From contig NZ_JANUCS010000015.1 in assembly GCF_024808815.1 (NCBI RefSeq), positions 1-52,189 on the forward strand: a stretch of 52,189 nucleotides of DNA, in the 5' to 3' direction. The notes under the pieces were generated by a model. That model was not told where the DNA came from. It saw nothing but the letters and a program-made list of their open reading frames with translations, and did not search any database. The stretch is from Methanosalsum natronophilum (GTDB taxonomy: Archaea; Halobacteriota; Methanosarcinia; Methanosarcinales; Methanosarcinaceae). Shown in pieces: positions 42,603 to 50,795 of this stretch. Positions within the stretch are counted from its first letter, which is position 1. Every line of letters begins with the position of its first letter. Position numbers and translations under genes: made by a program.

Positions 42603-43865
42603 TTAAAAACTCAGCCAACCTCTGATATTTTCAATTAAATTTGCAAAAAAACCATTTTCATTATTTTCTTTTTCATCATAATGTGCTTTCTCTTGGCTAA
42701 TATCATCAATATCATCATCTGAGTTTTGGTTCTTTGATGATGCTTCATAATAATTAAGTTTACCAGATTCCAGCCTCAATCTTTCAGAATAAAAGTTATA
42801 CTGATTCCCACGTGTATCTGTAGCTATAGCCTTTGTGGCAGGGATGACTAGATTACCTGATTCTGTAATTTTAACAGAGTATTGTAATGTATCTGTTTCT
42901 TCAGGTTGAATTACACGATTTAATTCTGTTTCACCATTTACAAGCTCAAAGAATTCAGGGATTTGCTCTTCTATATTAACATTTGCTGCTCGATTACCGC
43001 TATTCATGACCTCTAATTTTATGTCTATTATATCCCCAACATCTACATTAGTTTCTGAAACTATCTTCTTAATATCAATCTGGGGCCCATAGATAGTAAT
43101 TTCAATATCTTCTGTTACCTTTTTATAAGTCACACCAAGATGAGTTAAATATAGTTCAAAACTTGGTAAAATGAAGTCCCCAGGTTCAAGTGACCTTAAT
43201 GAATAGCTTATAGAATATTTTTGATTCGGCCTTAGTTCAATATCCCATGATATATCTTTATCAGGATCATAAACAAAGTTTGATGGATGAGAGGCAACAA
43301 CTTCGACATCCTTGAAATGAATATCTTTTAAATTTTTAATGTCTATATCTATATATAGTCGTTCATCCAAGTGTACTGAACTACCTGATGCTACACTAAA
43401 ATCAACTGTTGAATTAATCCAGCTATCCTTTCTAATTTCAAGATCTTCTTTTTCTTCTTCTTCTAGTTCAAAAAACTCAAATTCGGCATAAGGAGATGTT
43501 ATGTTAAGTCCTGTAACTATTTTAGTCACATTCAGTTCAAATCTATCTTTGAAGGTTATATTATTTTTTTTTTCAGGGTTGTTTTTAGAAAGTATACCGT
43601 TCCAGCTATTGCCCTGGTCGTCCTCAACCAAAACAATAACATAATCTTCATTCGAATACTTCTTTATAGGTTCGGAGAATTCTAGTGCCCTAATTGAAAA
43701 ATTATATATTTCATTCACTTCACCCCAATATAACTTAAACTCATCTATCTTGACCCATTCAGGTTCAACATTATCTTCGTCTTCAGCATGCACTGGACTT
43801 GTTAGAACTATAAATAAGAAGCAGAAAATCAAAACACTTGACCTTAACAAAGATTTATTGTCCAT
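42603..43865 (-). CDS. Secreted beta-sandwich protein of the archaellum island
   Basis: A 420-aa protein with a signal peptide (1-29, cleavage after SPVHA). An N-terminal beta domain is followed by two DUF11/BatD-like repeats (ERLYIDIDIKNLKDIHFKDVEVVASHP, and VDVGDIIDIKLEVMNSGNRAANVNIEEQIPEFF) and a polar tail with an amphipathic end (FFANLIENIRGWLSF) instead of a clear TM helix. Related in layout to the protein at 38035. The ATG at 43863-43865 has AAGGT 8 bases upstream. It is the first gene of the block and is divergent from the CheF-like gene. Confidence 0.75.
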   Translation of the reverse strand: MDNKSLLRSSVLIFCFLFIVLTSPVHAEDEDNVEPEWVKIDEFKLYWGEVNEIYNFSIRALEFSEPIKKYSNEDYVIVLVEDDQGNSWNGILSKNNPEKKNNITFKDRFELNVTKIVTGLNITSPYAEFEFFELEEEEKEDLEIRKDSWINSTVDFSVASGSSVHLDERLYIDIDIKNLKDIHFKDVEVVASHPSNFVYDPDKDISWDIELRPNQKYSISYSLRSLEPGDFILPSFELYLTHLGVTYKKVTEDIEITIYGPQIDIKKIVSETNVDVGDIIDIKLEVMNSGNRAANVNIEEQIPEFFELVNGETELNRVIQPEETDTLQYSVKITESGNLVIPATKAIATDTRGNQYNFYSERLRLESGKLNYYEASSKNQNSDDDIDDISQEKAHYDEKENNENGFFANLIENIRGWLSF

Positions 43866-44021
43866 TAGACGACCTTCCATGAAATAATTTAGTTGTACCA
43901 AACATTTAAAGTATTTTATACAATAAATAAGTTTATGTTTATATTAAACATATTAAATGATAAACTATTTAAATCACTAACATGCACTATATTTAAAATA
44001 AAATGATCTCGAGGTAATCTT

Positions 44022-44615
44022 ATGACACAAGAGCAAGGTATTGCTAAGGTCGAATTGAATTATATCACAAAAGCTGTAATGATGGGAAACAGTTTATACT
44101 CAAATGATTGGCAGAAAGGGGTTATGTATCTTACTAATATGAATCTGTGGTTTTCTATGGGTGAAAAAGGATGGTCCACTATTCCATTAAAAAACATTAC
44201 CATGATTGGACGAGAGGTTCCAGATGCTTTAAAAATGAAAGCACAAAAGGCTACTGGAACAAATAATGTTCTGATTGTTGACTATATTCATCCATCAAGT
44301 GTAAGCCAACAATCTAGTGCAGCTTCTATAGCCCTACTTGCAGGAAGTGAACCTGTGATAAATTCACTCAAAGCATACTTAATGCCACTATGTGGTCAAG
44401 TATCCAAGAAACGGACTATTTCGGAAGTTGATAAGAAATTAATGTATATGTTTTATACCGGTGTAACAGAATTTGATAAGATCAATTTCTTAGTAGGTGT
44501 AGATATCAGTACTCTAGAAGAAAGTTTTGAAAACCTTAAAGAAAATGGTTTATGTGATGGTTCTAAGAGCCTTACAACTAAGGGTATGTCACAACTCAAA
44601 AAAATGATGGCATAA
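44022..44615 (+). CDS. CheF-like archaellum-chemotaxis adaptor (DUF439)
   Basis: A 197-aa protein with the CheF layout. The N-terminal PH-like domain reads SNDWQKGVMYLTNMNLWFSMGEKGWSTIPLKNITMIG (compare the LSN-RL-L...IPL motif of haloarchaeal CheF). The C-terminal winged helix reads DKKLMYMFYTGVTEFDKINFLVGVDISTLEESFENLKENGL...LTTKG. CheF binds CheY-P and the archaellum switch proteins ArlCDE. It is shorter than haloarchaeal CheF. GAGGT lies 7-8 bases before the ATG. Its position between arl genes supports the call. Confidence 0.8.
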   Translation: MTQEQGIAKVELNYITKAVMMGNSLYSNDWQKGVMYLTNMNLWFSMGEKGWSTIPLKNITMIGREVPDALKMKAQKATGTNNVLIVDYIHPSSVSQQSSAASIALLAGSEPVINSLKAYLMPLCGQVSKKRTISEVDKKLMYMFYTGVTEFDKINFLVGVDISTLEESFENLKENGLCDGSKSLTTKGMSQLKKMMA

Positions 44616-44708
44616 ATGTTTGCATTAAAGTATAAAAGTACATAGTAAAGCAATTATCCAAGTTAAGACATAAAATACTAACATAAGTAAACTACGAGGA
44701 ATTACTAT

Positions 44709-45068
44709 ATGAAAGAAGAGCTATCAAGTATTTTTTTGGAATCTTTATTAGAACTAGAAGGAGAATATATCCGTGTCCTTACCATTAGATCAGAATATCG
44801 TGGCATGTGCAAGCAAATTAACCCTGTGGACCATAGTTTATTGCTAAAAGAAGTTGTTGAAAAAAGAGATGATGGGTGGGTGGAAATAAGTAATCTTATG
44901 TTCATCCCTGGTAAATCAATCATAACAGCATATATAGACACCACATATCCATTTGATACACATGAATCACTTATTTTATCTGTAAAAGATGGAGAATTAA
45001 ATGATTATGGAGTACATGGTGAAAAAGAAGAAGATAAACATAATACTGATGAAAATATTATGAATTAA
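44709..45068 (+). CDS. Hypothetical protein downstream of the CheF-like gene
   Basis: A 119-aa acidic soluble protein. The N-terminal helix (SSIFLESLLELEGEYIRVL) is followed by beta strands; the tail is very rich in Glu, Lys and Asp. No family was recognised. GAGG lies about 10 bases before the ATG, 94 bp after the CheF-like gene, same strand. It is probably co-transcribed and may act in the same switch. Confidence 0.65.
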   Translation: MKEELSSIFLESLLELEGEYIRVLTIRSEYRGMCKQINPVDHSLLLKEVVEKRDDGWVEISNLMFIPGKSIITAYIDTTYPFDTHESLILSVKDGELNDYGVHGEKEEDKHNTDENIMN

Positions 45069-45210
45069 AGTTAACTTTTAAGGCTTTAAAATATTTACAC
45101 TTATTTTTTTTTAAACTTACCATCTGAAGTATTGCCATTTCATTAGCTCCCATATTCTAATTTTAGTTTATATAATAATACTACTAGATAAAATAAGAAG
45201 GAGATGAGGT

Positions 45211-45236
45211 ATTAAGTTCATATGAATGAACTTAAT
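45211..45236 (-). terminator. Strong hairpin after the long archaellin
   Basis: An 11-bp perfect stem (ATTAAGTTCAT/ATGAACTTAAT, 4-base loop) lies 10 bases after the archaellin stop. No clear T run follows on the minus strand, so it could act in 3'-end protection as well as termination. Confidence 0.6.
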
Positions 45237-45245
45237 AAAGCAAAC

Positions 45246-46325
45246 TTAGGACATTAGTAGAATATACCTATTATCAAAATATGCACCCGGTGTATTTATT
45301 TCAAATGGTACAATAGAACCTGCTTCTGGTCTTATCTGAAATGATAACTGTGATCTTGGTTCAATGCCTTCATATCCAGATTCTTGTGTTTGGAATACAC
45401 GTCTCATATCAATCGTGATTTCCATTATATCACCAGTCCTTAATACAGGTTGGTTTGCAACAAAGTTACTACTATCTCGAATCCTAATAGGGCTTACTGA
45501 AAAATAATTGCCATTAGGTACATGAATCGTTTCACCGGCTTCCAAGTGATTATATCTAACATTAGTCATCCTTGAGCCATCTGACAAATAGATAATTAAT
45601 TGTGAGAGATCAATATCCTGACTACCAGGTCCAAGTGAAACTGATACACGCAGTGTTGTTATATGACCGTGTTGTGTAGAACCTCGAGGATTTATTTCAC
45701 CTGATTTAAAATTTTCATTTCCATTATCCTCAAGTTTATCTCTATCATATGCAATTCTGAAATTAGATTCTTTTAAAATTCTAGCCGAAAATTGTTCACC
45801 CGGTTTTATTCTATAGCCAATTTCACCATCCGAATCTTCATAATAAATTGTTTTATCCTCAAAATATTCAAAGTAATCTTCAAACCAATTGTCAAGGTTA
45901 TCTGAAATTGCTGAGTTCTTATCAAACGCAATAAAAACATCGTTTTCTCTGGGGTCTTGATCCTGATCAGGTACTTCACGTTTGGAAATCCATTCAACCT
46001 TTGAGCTTGCTGGAATACTAATATTATCTAAAGTATCTCCATCTTTATTTACTAATTTAATGTAATCATTATCTTCTTTAATGTATATAGTTGTATATGA
46101 AGCTCTTTCGCCCTCTACTCTATCAACTCTCAGATTTGATGCTACTTCTCTAGTAGTCTCTTGACCCGTTTGAGCTGCAGTTTGCTGTAAGACTCCTGAC
46201 GTTTTTATCAATAAAGCTGATGCAACTGCTGCTACCAGCACCATTGATATGAAAATGATAAGCGTCCCAATCCCAATCTGTGCACGCTCATCTTTTTTAA
46301 ATTGGTGTCTCTGATTTGCTTTCAT
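45246..46325 (-). CDS. arlB: Long archaellin
   Basis: A 359-aa archaellin, about 110 aa longer than the other four. The leader [15 protein letters not shown] is cut before [25 protein letters not shown], and the assembly helix is intact. The extra length lies near the start of the outer domain (about residues 75-200), is Asp/Glu-rich, and precedes the usual strands ([21 protein letters not shown] matches the other archaellins). The C-terminus [19 protein letters not shown] differs from the usual TPSTYG...LYP. GGAGAT lies 8-9 bases upstream, and the conserved promoter element is at 46402-46421. It could be a minor, hook- or cap-type filament protein. Confidence 0.92.
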   Translation of the reverse strand: MKANQRHQFKKDERAQIGIGTLIIFISMVLVAAVASALLIKTSGVLQQTAAQTGQETTREVASNLRVDRVEGERASYTTIYIKEDNDYIKLVNKDGDTLDNISIPASSKVEWISKREVPDQDQDPRENDVFIAFDKNSAISDNLDNWFEDYFEYFEDKTIYYEDSDGEIGYRIKPGEQFSARILKESNFRIAYDRDKLEDNGNENFKSGEINPRGSTQHGHITTLRVSVSLGPGSQDIDLSQLIIYLSDGSRMTNVRYNHLEAGETIHVPNGNYFSVSPIRIRDSSNFVANQPVLRTGDIMEITIDMRRVFQTQESGYEGIEPRSQLSFQIRPEAGSIVPFEINTPGAYFDNRYILLMS

Positions 46326-46392
46326 GATAAATAATCTCCTTCAAAATACAAGCTTAATTAGTATTAATTAAGCATAATTTCGTTATAAACCT

Positions 46393-46421
46393 ATTTATAA
46401 GTATGGTTTGAAATAATTAAC
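46393..46421 (-). promoter_or_regulatory. Archaellin promoter: TATA box and conserved GTTTGA element
   Basis: TTTATAAG (46394-46401) and TATGGTTTGAAATAATTAAC (46402-46421) lie upstream of the long archaellin. The element matches those at 33811-33830 and 32787-32806, in the same order and orientation relative to the gene. Confidence 0.75.
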
Positions 46422-47549
46422 AATATTATACTAAAGTAACTTTACATATAAACGTATCTTTTTATGATTCTCTAGAATTCAATTAACTTATTGTTAGAGA
46501 TATATATAAGAAAAATCTTTGATAGACCAAATTTCTAAAAATGAGCATTTTACATCATGTATTATTTTGCATGCTTTTATTAAACGTTGATTACATTTTA
46601 CTTATTAAGACTAAAGTTTAGTATATACTAAATTCAATGTTGTTTTTTTTGTGCTAGAGTCTTTGATTATGGTACTAACTGTAGTTTCACATCCTTTAAT
46701 TCAGGGTTGCCATATACATTTAAATTTAATTTCAATCACTTTACAACATAGATTAAAATGTAAATTAACATAACTTTTAAAACTAAAAATTAAAACTATC
46801 TTTTAATTAGAAATATTAATTAATAGATATAAAAATGTATAAAATTAAAATAAACATTAAATAGCAATTATATTAGTTTTAAAAGTAATTATTAATTTTT
46901 ATTTAGTTAAAAAAGTTAAATTATGAAATATATTAACTAATAAAGTTACATTAAGTTTTATAATTAAAATTAATGTCATATTTAAGTTGAATACATTTCT
47001 TTACATGTAAACATATACATGAGAATAATAAGTATAGATCTAAAAACTGCTTTCATTACAGAAATTTGATATAAATAAGCTAATTAATTAGATTATAACA
47101 CATTCAACTCTTTATACTAAAAGTTAAGTTCCAAATAGAGTAATTAATATATAGAAATCAGGCTTCAGTGAAATATTAATCTTTAAGTCATTGGATCTTT
47201 TGATATTGAGTCCACTTTGCCTCATATAAAAATTTGTATTATCTATCCACCTATATTTTGACAATGTGTTGTAATTAAGTTGCTTTAATTTATTTAGATT
47301 TTAATTAAGAAGCTTGAATGAAATTAATATATCTATTTTATCCAATTATAAAAATATATTTTACTTATAAGATTTTTAAACTGAATATTATTCTTTTTAA
47401 AGACTAATATAACTTTTATCCTATTATTAAGTCATAAAAATAGATTTCTCAAAATTATAAATTCATATAGTTGTTAAAAATAAAGAAATGTTTATTTAAA
47501 CAGATTAACAGTTACTTATAAATATAAGATAATATTATAAGAGAAATTA
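46422..47549. other. Extremely AT-rich 1.1-kb desert
   Basis: No coding frame, RNA gene or clear long repeat was recognised. Stretches such as 46780-46990 are almost wholly A and T, with many short TTAATTAA-like and TAAAATTAA-like words. It could be a scar of deleted DNA, a silenced or chromatin-binding region, or a regulatory leader for the miniprotein at 47560. Confidence 0.5.
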
Positions 47550-47559
47550 AGGAGGTATC

Positions 47560-47796
47560 ATGACTATGAAGTATATAGAATATTATTTATCAATTCTAAC
47601 ATTTTTTCTAGTCTTGGCTATAGCTTATTTAATTGGTAATGCATTAAACATAACTTGGTTGATGTTCTACTCATTTGCATCTACATCTACCAGCGGATTT
47701 GTGTTTGAAGCTGGTATTTCATGGATACCAATTATATTTGCGCTTATTATAAGCTATATAGCTTGGAAATATGAGTTTACACGTTTATATTATTGA
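47560..47796 (+). CDS. Two-TM miniprotein
   Basis: A 78-aa hydrophobic protein with two TM helices (about 8-30 and 50-70) joined by a Ser/Thr/Gly-rich loop (YSFASTSTSGFVFEAG). Unknown family. It has the best Shine-Dalgarno in the window (AAGGAGGT, 47550-47557) just before the ATG at 47560; a second ATG follows 6 bases on. It stands alone between the AT-rich desert and the endonuclease gene. Confidence 0.7.
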   Translation: MTMKYIEYYLSILTFFLVLAIAYLIGNALNITWLMFYSFASTSTSGFVFEAGISWIPIIFALIISYIAWKYEFTRLYY

Positions 47797-48023
47797 ATAG
47801 CACCTGTAAACTCATTTTAACTTTTTTTATTTGTTTATTAAAATATTTAGCTAAAAATATGTAAGATATAACTTTACTGCATCTTTTTTTTTTAATAAAA
47901 ACCTTTATTGTACCTAAAAATTGAATTAAAAGAGACTTGACTATGTCCTATAGTATTTAGTTAACTTTATGTAATGCATAATAACATCAAATGTTCATAT
48001 CTATAATATTTGGAGAAAGAACA

Positions 48024-48752
48024 ATGTTAGGCATATCATCATTTTCCTATAGTAACAAGACACTTTCTGAAGCACTTGAAGTAATTGAGAATAAAGTTGC
48101 TTGTGCTGAAATATTTTGTGAAGGAATGCATGATCTTTTTAAGTATACAGAAATACCTTTATCTTATAATTTGAAATATGCAGTGCATGCACCATGTAGT
48201 GATCTAAACATAGCAAGTATCAGAGAGCGAATTCGTAAAGCTAGCATCGGTCTCGTAGAAGATGTCGCTTATCTCTGCCAACAAATTGGTGCAGAAGTGA
48301 TGGTATTGCATCCAGGTTATTTCAGTTATTCTTGCGACCTTCCAGCTGTCATGAAAGCACTTGAAACATCACTCGATGAAATGGAATATATTAGAGAAGA
48401 GACTGGTGTGCTGATATGTTTAGAAAATATGCCAGCTGATTGGAATTGTTTTGTGTTCCAGAATCCAGGTATGGACTTAAAGAATCATGGTTTCACATTA
48501 GATATTGGACATGCTAATACTACAAATGCTTTAAATGATTTTTTAAAACAAACAATATCACATTTACATATCCATGATAATAATGGTACCTCTGATGAAC
48601 ATTTACCCGTTGGAGATGGAAATATCGACTTTAATTGCATGAGACATAAACTAAAGTCAAATGGGTGTATGAAAATTTTGGAGCATCGGACTGGGTTTGA
48701 TGTTGATAAAAGTCTGGAGACTATAAACACTAAATACAAGTACTTAAAGTGA
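48024..48752 (+). CDS. AP endonuclease family 2 / xylose isomerase-like TIM barrel protein
   Basis: A 242-aa TIM-barrel protein with metal-binding motifs spread over the strands: AEIFCE, YAVHAPCSDLN, VMVLHPGYFSYS, ICLENMP, LDIGHAN, HLHIHDNNGTSDEHLPVGDGNIDF and ILEHRTG. These fit the endonuclease IV/sugar isomerase superfamily. It is smaller than typical Nfo and may be an isomerase rather than a DNA repair enzyme. The ATG at 48024 has GGAG upstream; the 47991 frame is longer but unsupported. Confidence 0.85.
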   Translation: MLGISSFSYSNKTLSEALEVIENKVACAEIFCEGMHDLFKYTEIPLSYNLKYAVHAPCSDLNIASIRERIRKASIGLVEDVAYLCQQIGAEVMVLHPGYFSYSCDLPAVMKALETSLDEMEYIREETGVLICLENMPADWNCFVFQNPGMDLKNHGFTLDIGHANTTNALNDFLKQTISHLHIHDNNGTSDEHLPVGDGNIDFNCMRHKLKSNGCMKILEHRTGFDVDKSLETINTKYKYLK

Positions 48753-48766
48753 AATATGAACTAACT

Positions 48767-49318
48767 TTAAACAAAAAATGATACACCTATCAATATAAAG
48801 AGTATCCCAGCTACTTTGGAGACTAGATCCTTTGGAATCCTATCCATGATAAATTGACCCACAAAGATGGCTATCAAGCTCATTATGAAAAGAGCTAATA
48901 TCACTCCAATAAAAACAAGATAAGGGTCATATTGTGTTGCAAATACAGCAGTAGCTAATTGAGTCTTATCACCCATTTCTGCAACTAAAATCAGTCCAAA
49001 TGCTGTAAGAAATGGACTTTTCATTTCTGGGTTCACATTAGCTTCTTCGTCCTCTCTACTAACTAACATAAACAAACCGAAAAGAATAAACAAGAGTCCT
49101 GCACCAAAACTCACATATTCCATTGGAACTACCGTTGAAATATAATTACCTAAGAGAATAGCTAACCCCGTAGTAATTATAAAGGCTAACATAACCCCCA
49201 CTAAAAGAGGTAAATATTTTTTTGTTTTAGTTGAAAGTACTAGGATAGCTAACTGGGTTTTATCACCTAGTTCTGCAAGTCCAACCACTACAAAAGGCAC
49301 AATGATATCTAATAACAC
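48767..49318 (-). CDS. TMEM165/GDT1 family divalent-cation transporter
   Basis: A 183-aa membrane protein with two inverted copies of the E-x-G-D-K-T motif: Glu16/Asp19 in GLAELGDKTQ and Glu114/Asp117 in LVAEMGDKTQ. Six TM segments in two halves are linked by an acidic loop (REDEEANVNP). Members export Mn2+ or Ca2+ in exchange for protons. It is convergent with the TIM barrel gene and next to mgtE on the same strand. Confidence 0.93.
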   Translation of the reverse strand: MLLDIIVPFVVVGLAELGDKTQLAILVLSTKTKKYLPLLVGVMLAFIITTGLAILLGNYISTVVPMEYVSFGAGLLFILFGLFMLVSREDEEANVNPEMKSPFLTAFGLILVAEMGDKTQLATAVFATQYDPYLVFIGVILALFIMSLIAIFVGQFIMDRIPKDLVSKVAGILFILIGVSFFV

Positions 49319-49393
49319 GGTTTTAGTCCTTTGACTCTTATTTATATAGATATTCTTTCCTGAATAAAAAAAATAAAGGATTGTAGTATATTT

Positions 49394-50416
49394 TTATACC
49401 AAGCCTGGCAAGAGTATGGCAGCAAGTCCAAAGTATATCAAAAGTGCTGTTACATCCTTTATTGTAGTTATCATTGGATCCGAGACTGCAGCAGGATCGT
49501 ATCCAGCCTTATGTGCAATCCATGGTACACCAAAACCAATAGTTGAAGCAATGATAGAGACTAAAACTAAGGTTATAAATACAAGTAATGCCAGTTCAAT
49601 CATACCCTGCCAGACATATGCAATTGCAGCTGCAATCGAGCCAATAATAATTCCAATCGCTAAACCCATCCTTCCTTCTTCTAGGAAATGTCGAATAGCA
49701 TTTTTATCACCTATATGACCCACTGCAAGCCCTCGTACAAATATTGTGGATGCCTGTGTTCCAACATTTCCACCCATATCCATTATAACGGGAAGGAAAA
49801 ATGCAAGTGCTATAACCGCTTGAAGAGATTCTTCATAACCTTCAATGACAAGACCTGCTATTAGACCACCAGCAAGTGCAACAAGCAACCATGGTAAACG
49901 TATCCTAAGTATATTGAAAGCTGAAGATGTTAATATTGTATGACTCCTTGATACTTCTTCATCTGAGAATACCATACCTGCACTTTTGAAAATGTCCTCT
50001 GAGGCTTCTTCTTCCACAACATCCAACATATCTTCTGATCTCATCACACCTACAAGTTTCATATCAGCACTAGTTACAGGCACTGCTCTAAAAGGTATAT
50101 CTGACATCTTTCTTGCAGCAATCTCTACATCTTCATTTTCTTCTAATGTTGTCAGATCAGTTTTCATGATCTTAGATATTGGTTTATCTCCTTTTGCATT
50201 CAAGAGATCGCGTAAGGATACTACACCAACTAATTGTCCAAATTCATTTAGTACATATACATAATAAATACTGGTCTCATCCGATTCTGGCTGATATCTT
50301 CTGAACTGGTTAATAGTATCTTCTACTAAAGTTTCTTTTGTAACTGAAAAATATACTTCATCCATTACATCTCTTACAATATTTGCGTGGATGTGTTCGT
50401 CACCATTCTCATACAT
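49394..50416 (-). CDS. mgtE: MgtE-family Mg2+ transporter with CBS domains
   Basis: A 340-aa transporter. Two CBS domains (about 16-140, with VRDVMDEVYFSVTKETLVEDTI and ISKIMKTDLTTLEENEDVEIAARKM) sense Mg2+. The five-TM MgtE channel domain (about 170-340) contains the LAFFLPVIMDMGGNVGTQAST signature and a DPAAVSDPMITTIKDVTALLIYF end. The usual N-terminal helical superhelix domain is absent, so the protein is shorter than bacterial MgtE (about 450 aa). The ATG at 50414-50416 has GGAGG 7-8 bases upstream. The gene is controlled by an M-box. Confidence 0.95.
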   Translation of the reverse strand: MYENGDEHIHANIVRDVMDEVYFSVTKETLVEDTINQFRRYQPESDETSIYYVYVLNEFGQLVGVVSLRDLLNAKGDKPISKIMKTDLTTLEENEDVEIAARKMSDIPFRAVPVTSADMKLVGVMRSEDMLDVVEEEASEDIFKSAGMVFSDEEVSRSHTILTSSAFNILRIRLPWLLVALAGGLIAGLVIEGYEESLQAVIALAFFLPVIMDMGGNVGTQASTIFVRGLAVGHIGDKNAIRHFLEEGRMGLAIGIIIGSIAAAIAYVWQGMIELALLVFITLVLVSIIASTIGFGVPWIAHKAGYDPAAVSDPMITTIKDVTALLIYFGLAAILLPGLV

Positions 50417-50423
50417 ACAAATT

Positions 50424-50477
50424 CCTCCTTTCCTCACATTTTTTTAGAAACAGAAACCTTGGTGGAAGAGGAAAGTG
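50424..50477 (-). promoter_or_regulatory. Candidate expression platform: anti-Shine-Dalgarno hairpin
   Basis: In the mRNA, CTTTCCTC (50468-50475) is exactly complementary to GAGGAAAG (50428-50435), which abuts and overlaps the mgtE Shine-Dalgarno region. Between M-box and this stem, another 8-bp stem with a TTTG loop (AAGCAAAC/GTTTGTTT, about 50488-50510) can form. This arrangement suggests control of translation initiation. Confidence 0.5.
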
Positions 50478-50540
50478 TATTTTTTGGCAAACAAACCAAA
50501 GTTTGCTTGAACTTAGAAAAACTTAAAGTGAATCTACTAA

Positions 50541-50712
50541 ACACTCTCCTCGTTTAGTTTTAGCACTATCGAACGTAGAATAGATCTTTTATCTATTCAG
50601 CTGGTTGATAAAGCCTTAATCCGACAATACCTGTTTTACTCATTGGCATCTCTCGATGTTTTTGAGCACCAGCTTATGTTTCGATAGGAGCCTCACCCAA
50701 CAAGGTGTCTTG
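50541..50712 (-). promoter_or_regulatory. M-box (ykoK leader) Mg2+ riboswitch upstream of mgtE
   Basis: The minus strand carries the conserved M-box core in order: GGGTGAGGCTCCT (50686-50698), ATCGAGAGATGCCAATG (50641-50657), AAACAGGTATTGTCGG just after, a peripheral arm with CAGCTGAATAGAT and its partner, then AGTGCTAAA (50559-50567). The closing helix P1 pairs CCTTGTT (50699-50705) with AACGAGG (50548-50554). These match the bacterial M-box consensus that binds several Mg2+ ions. A TATA element at about 50745-50753 would start the RNA at about 50720. The region 50438-50795 otherwise holds only the expression platform. Confidence 0.93.
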
Positions 50713-50795
50713 TCCCTTTCTGAATAGGTGTAGTGAAATAATATTATTTAAAGGTTCTGCAGATGTTCAAAATTAATGCCTCACAATTATTCAAA

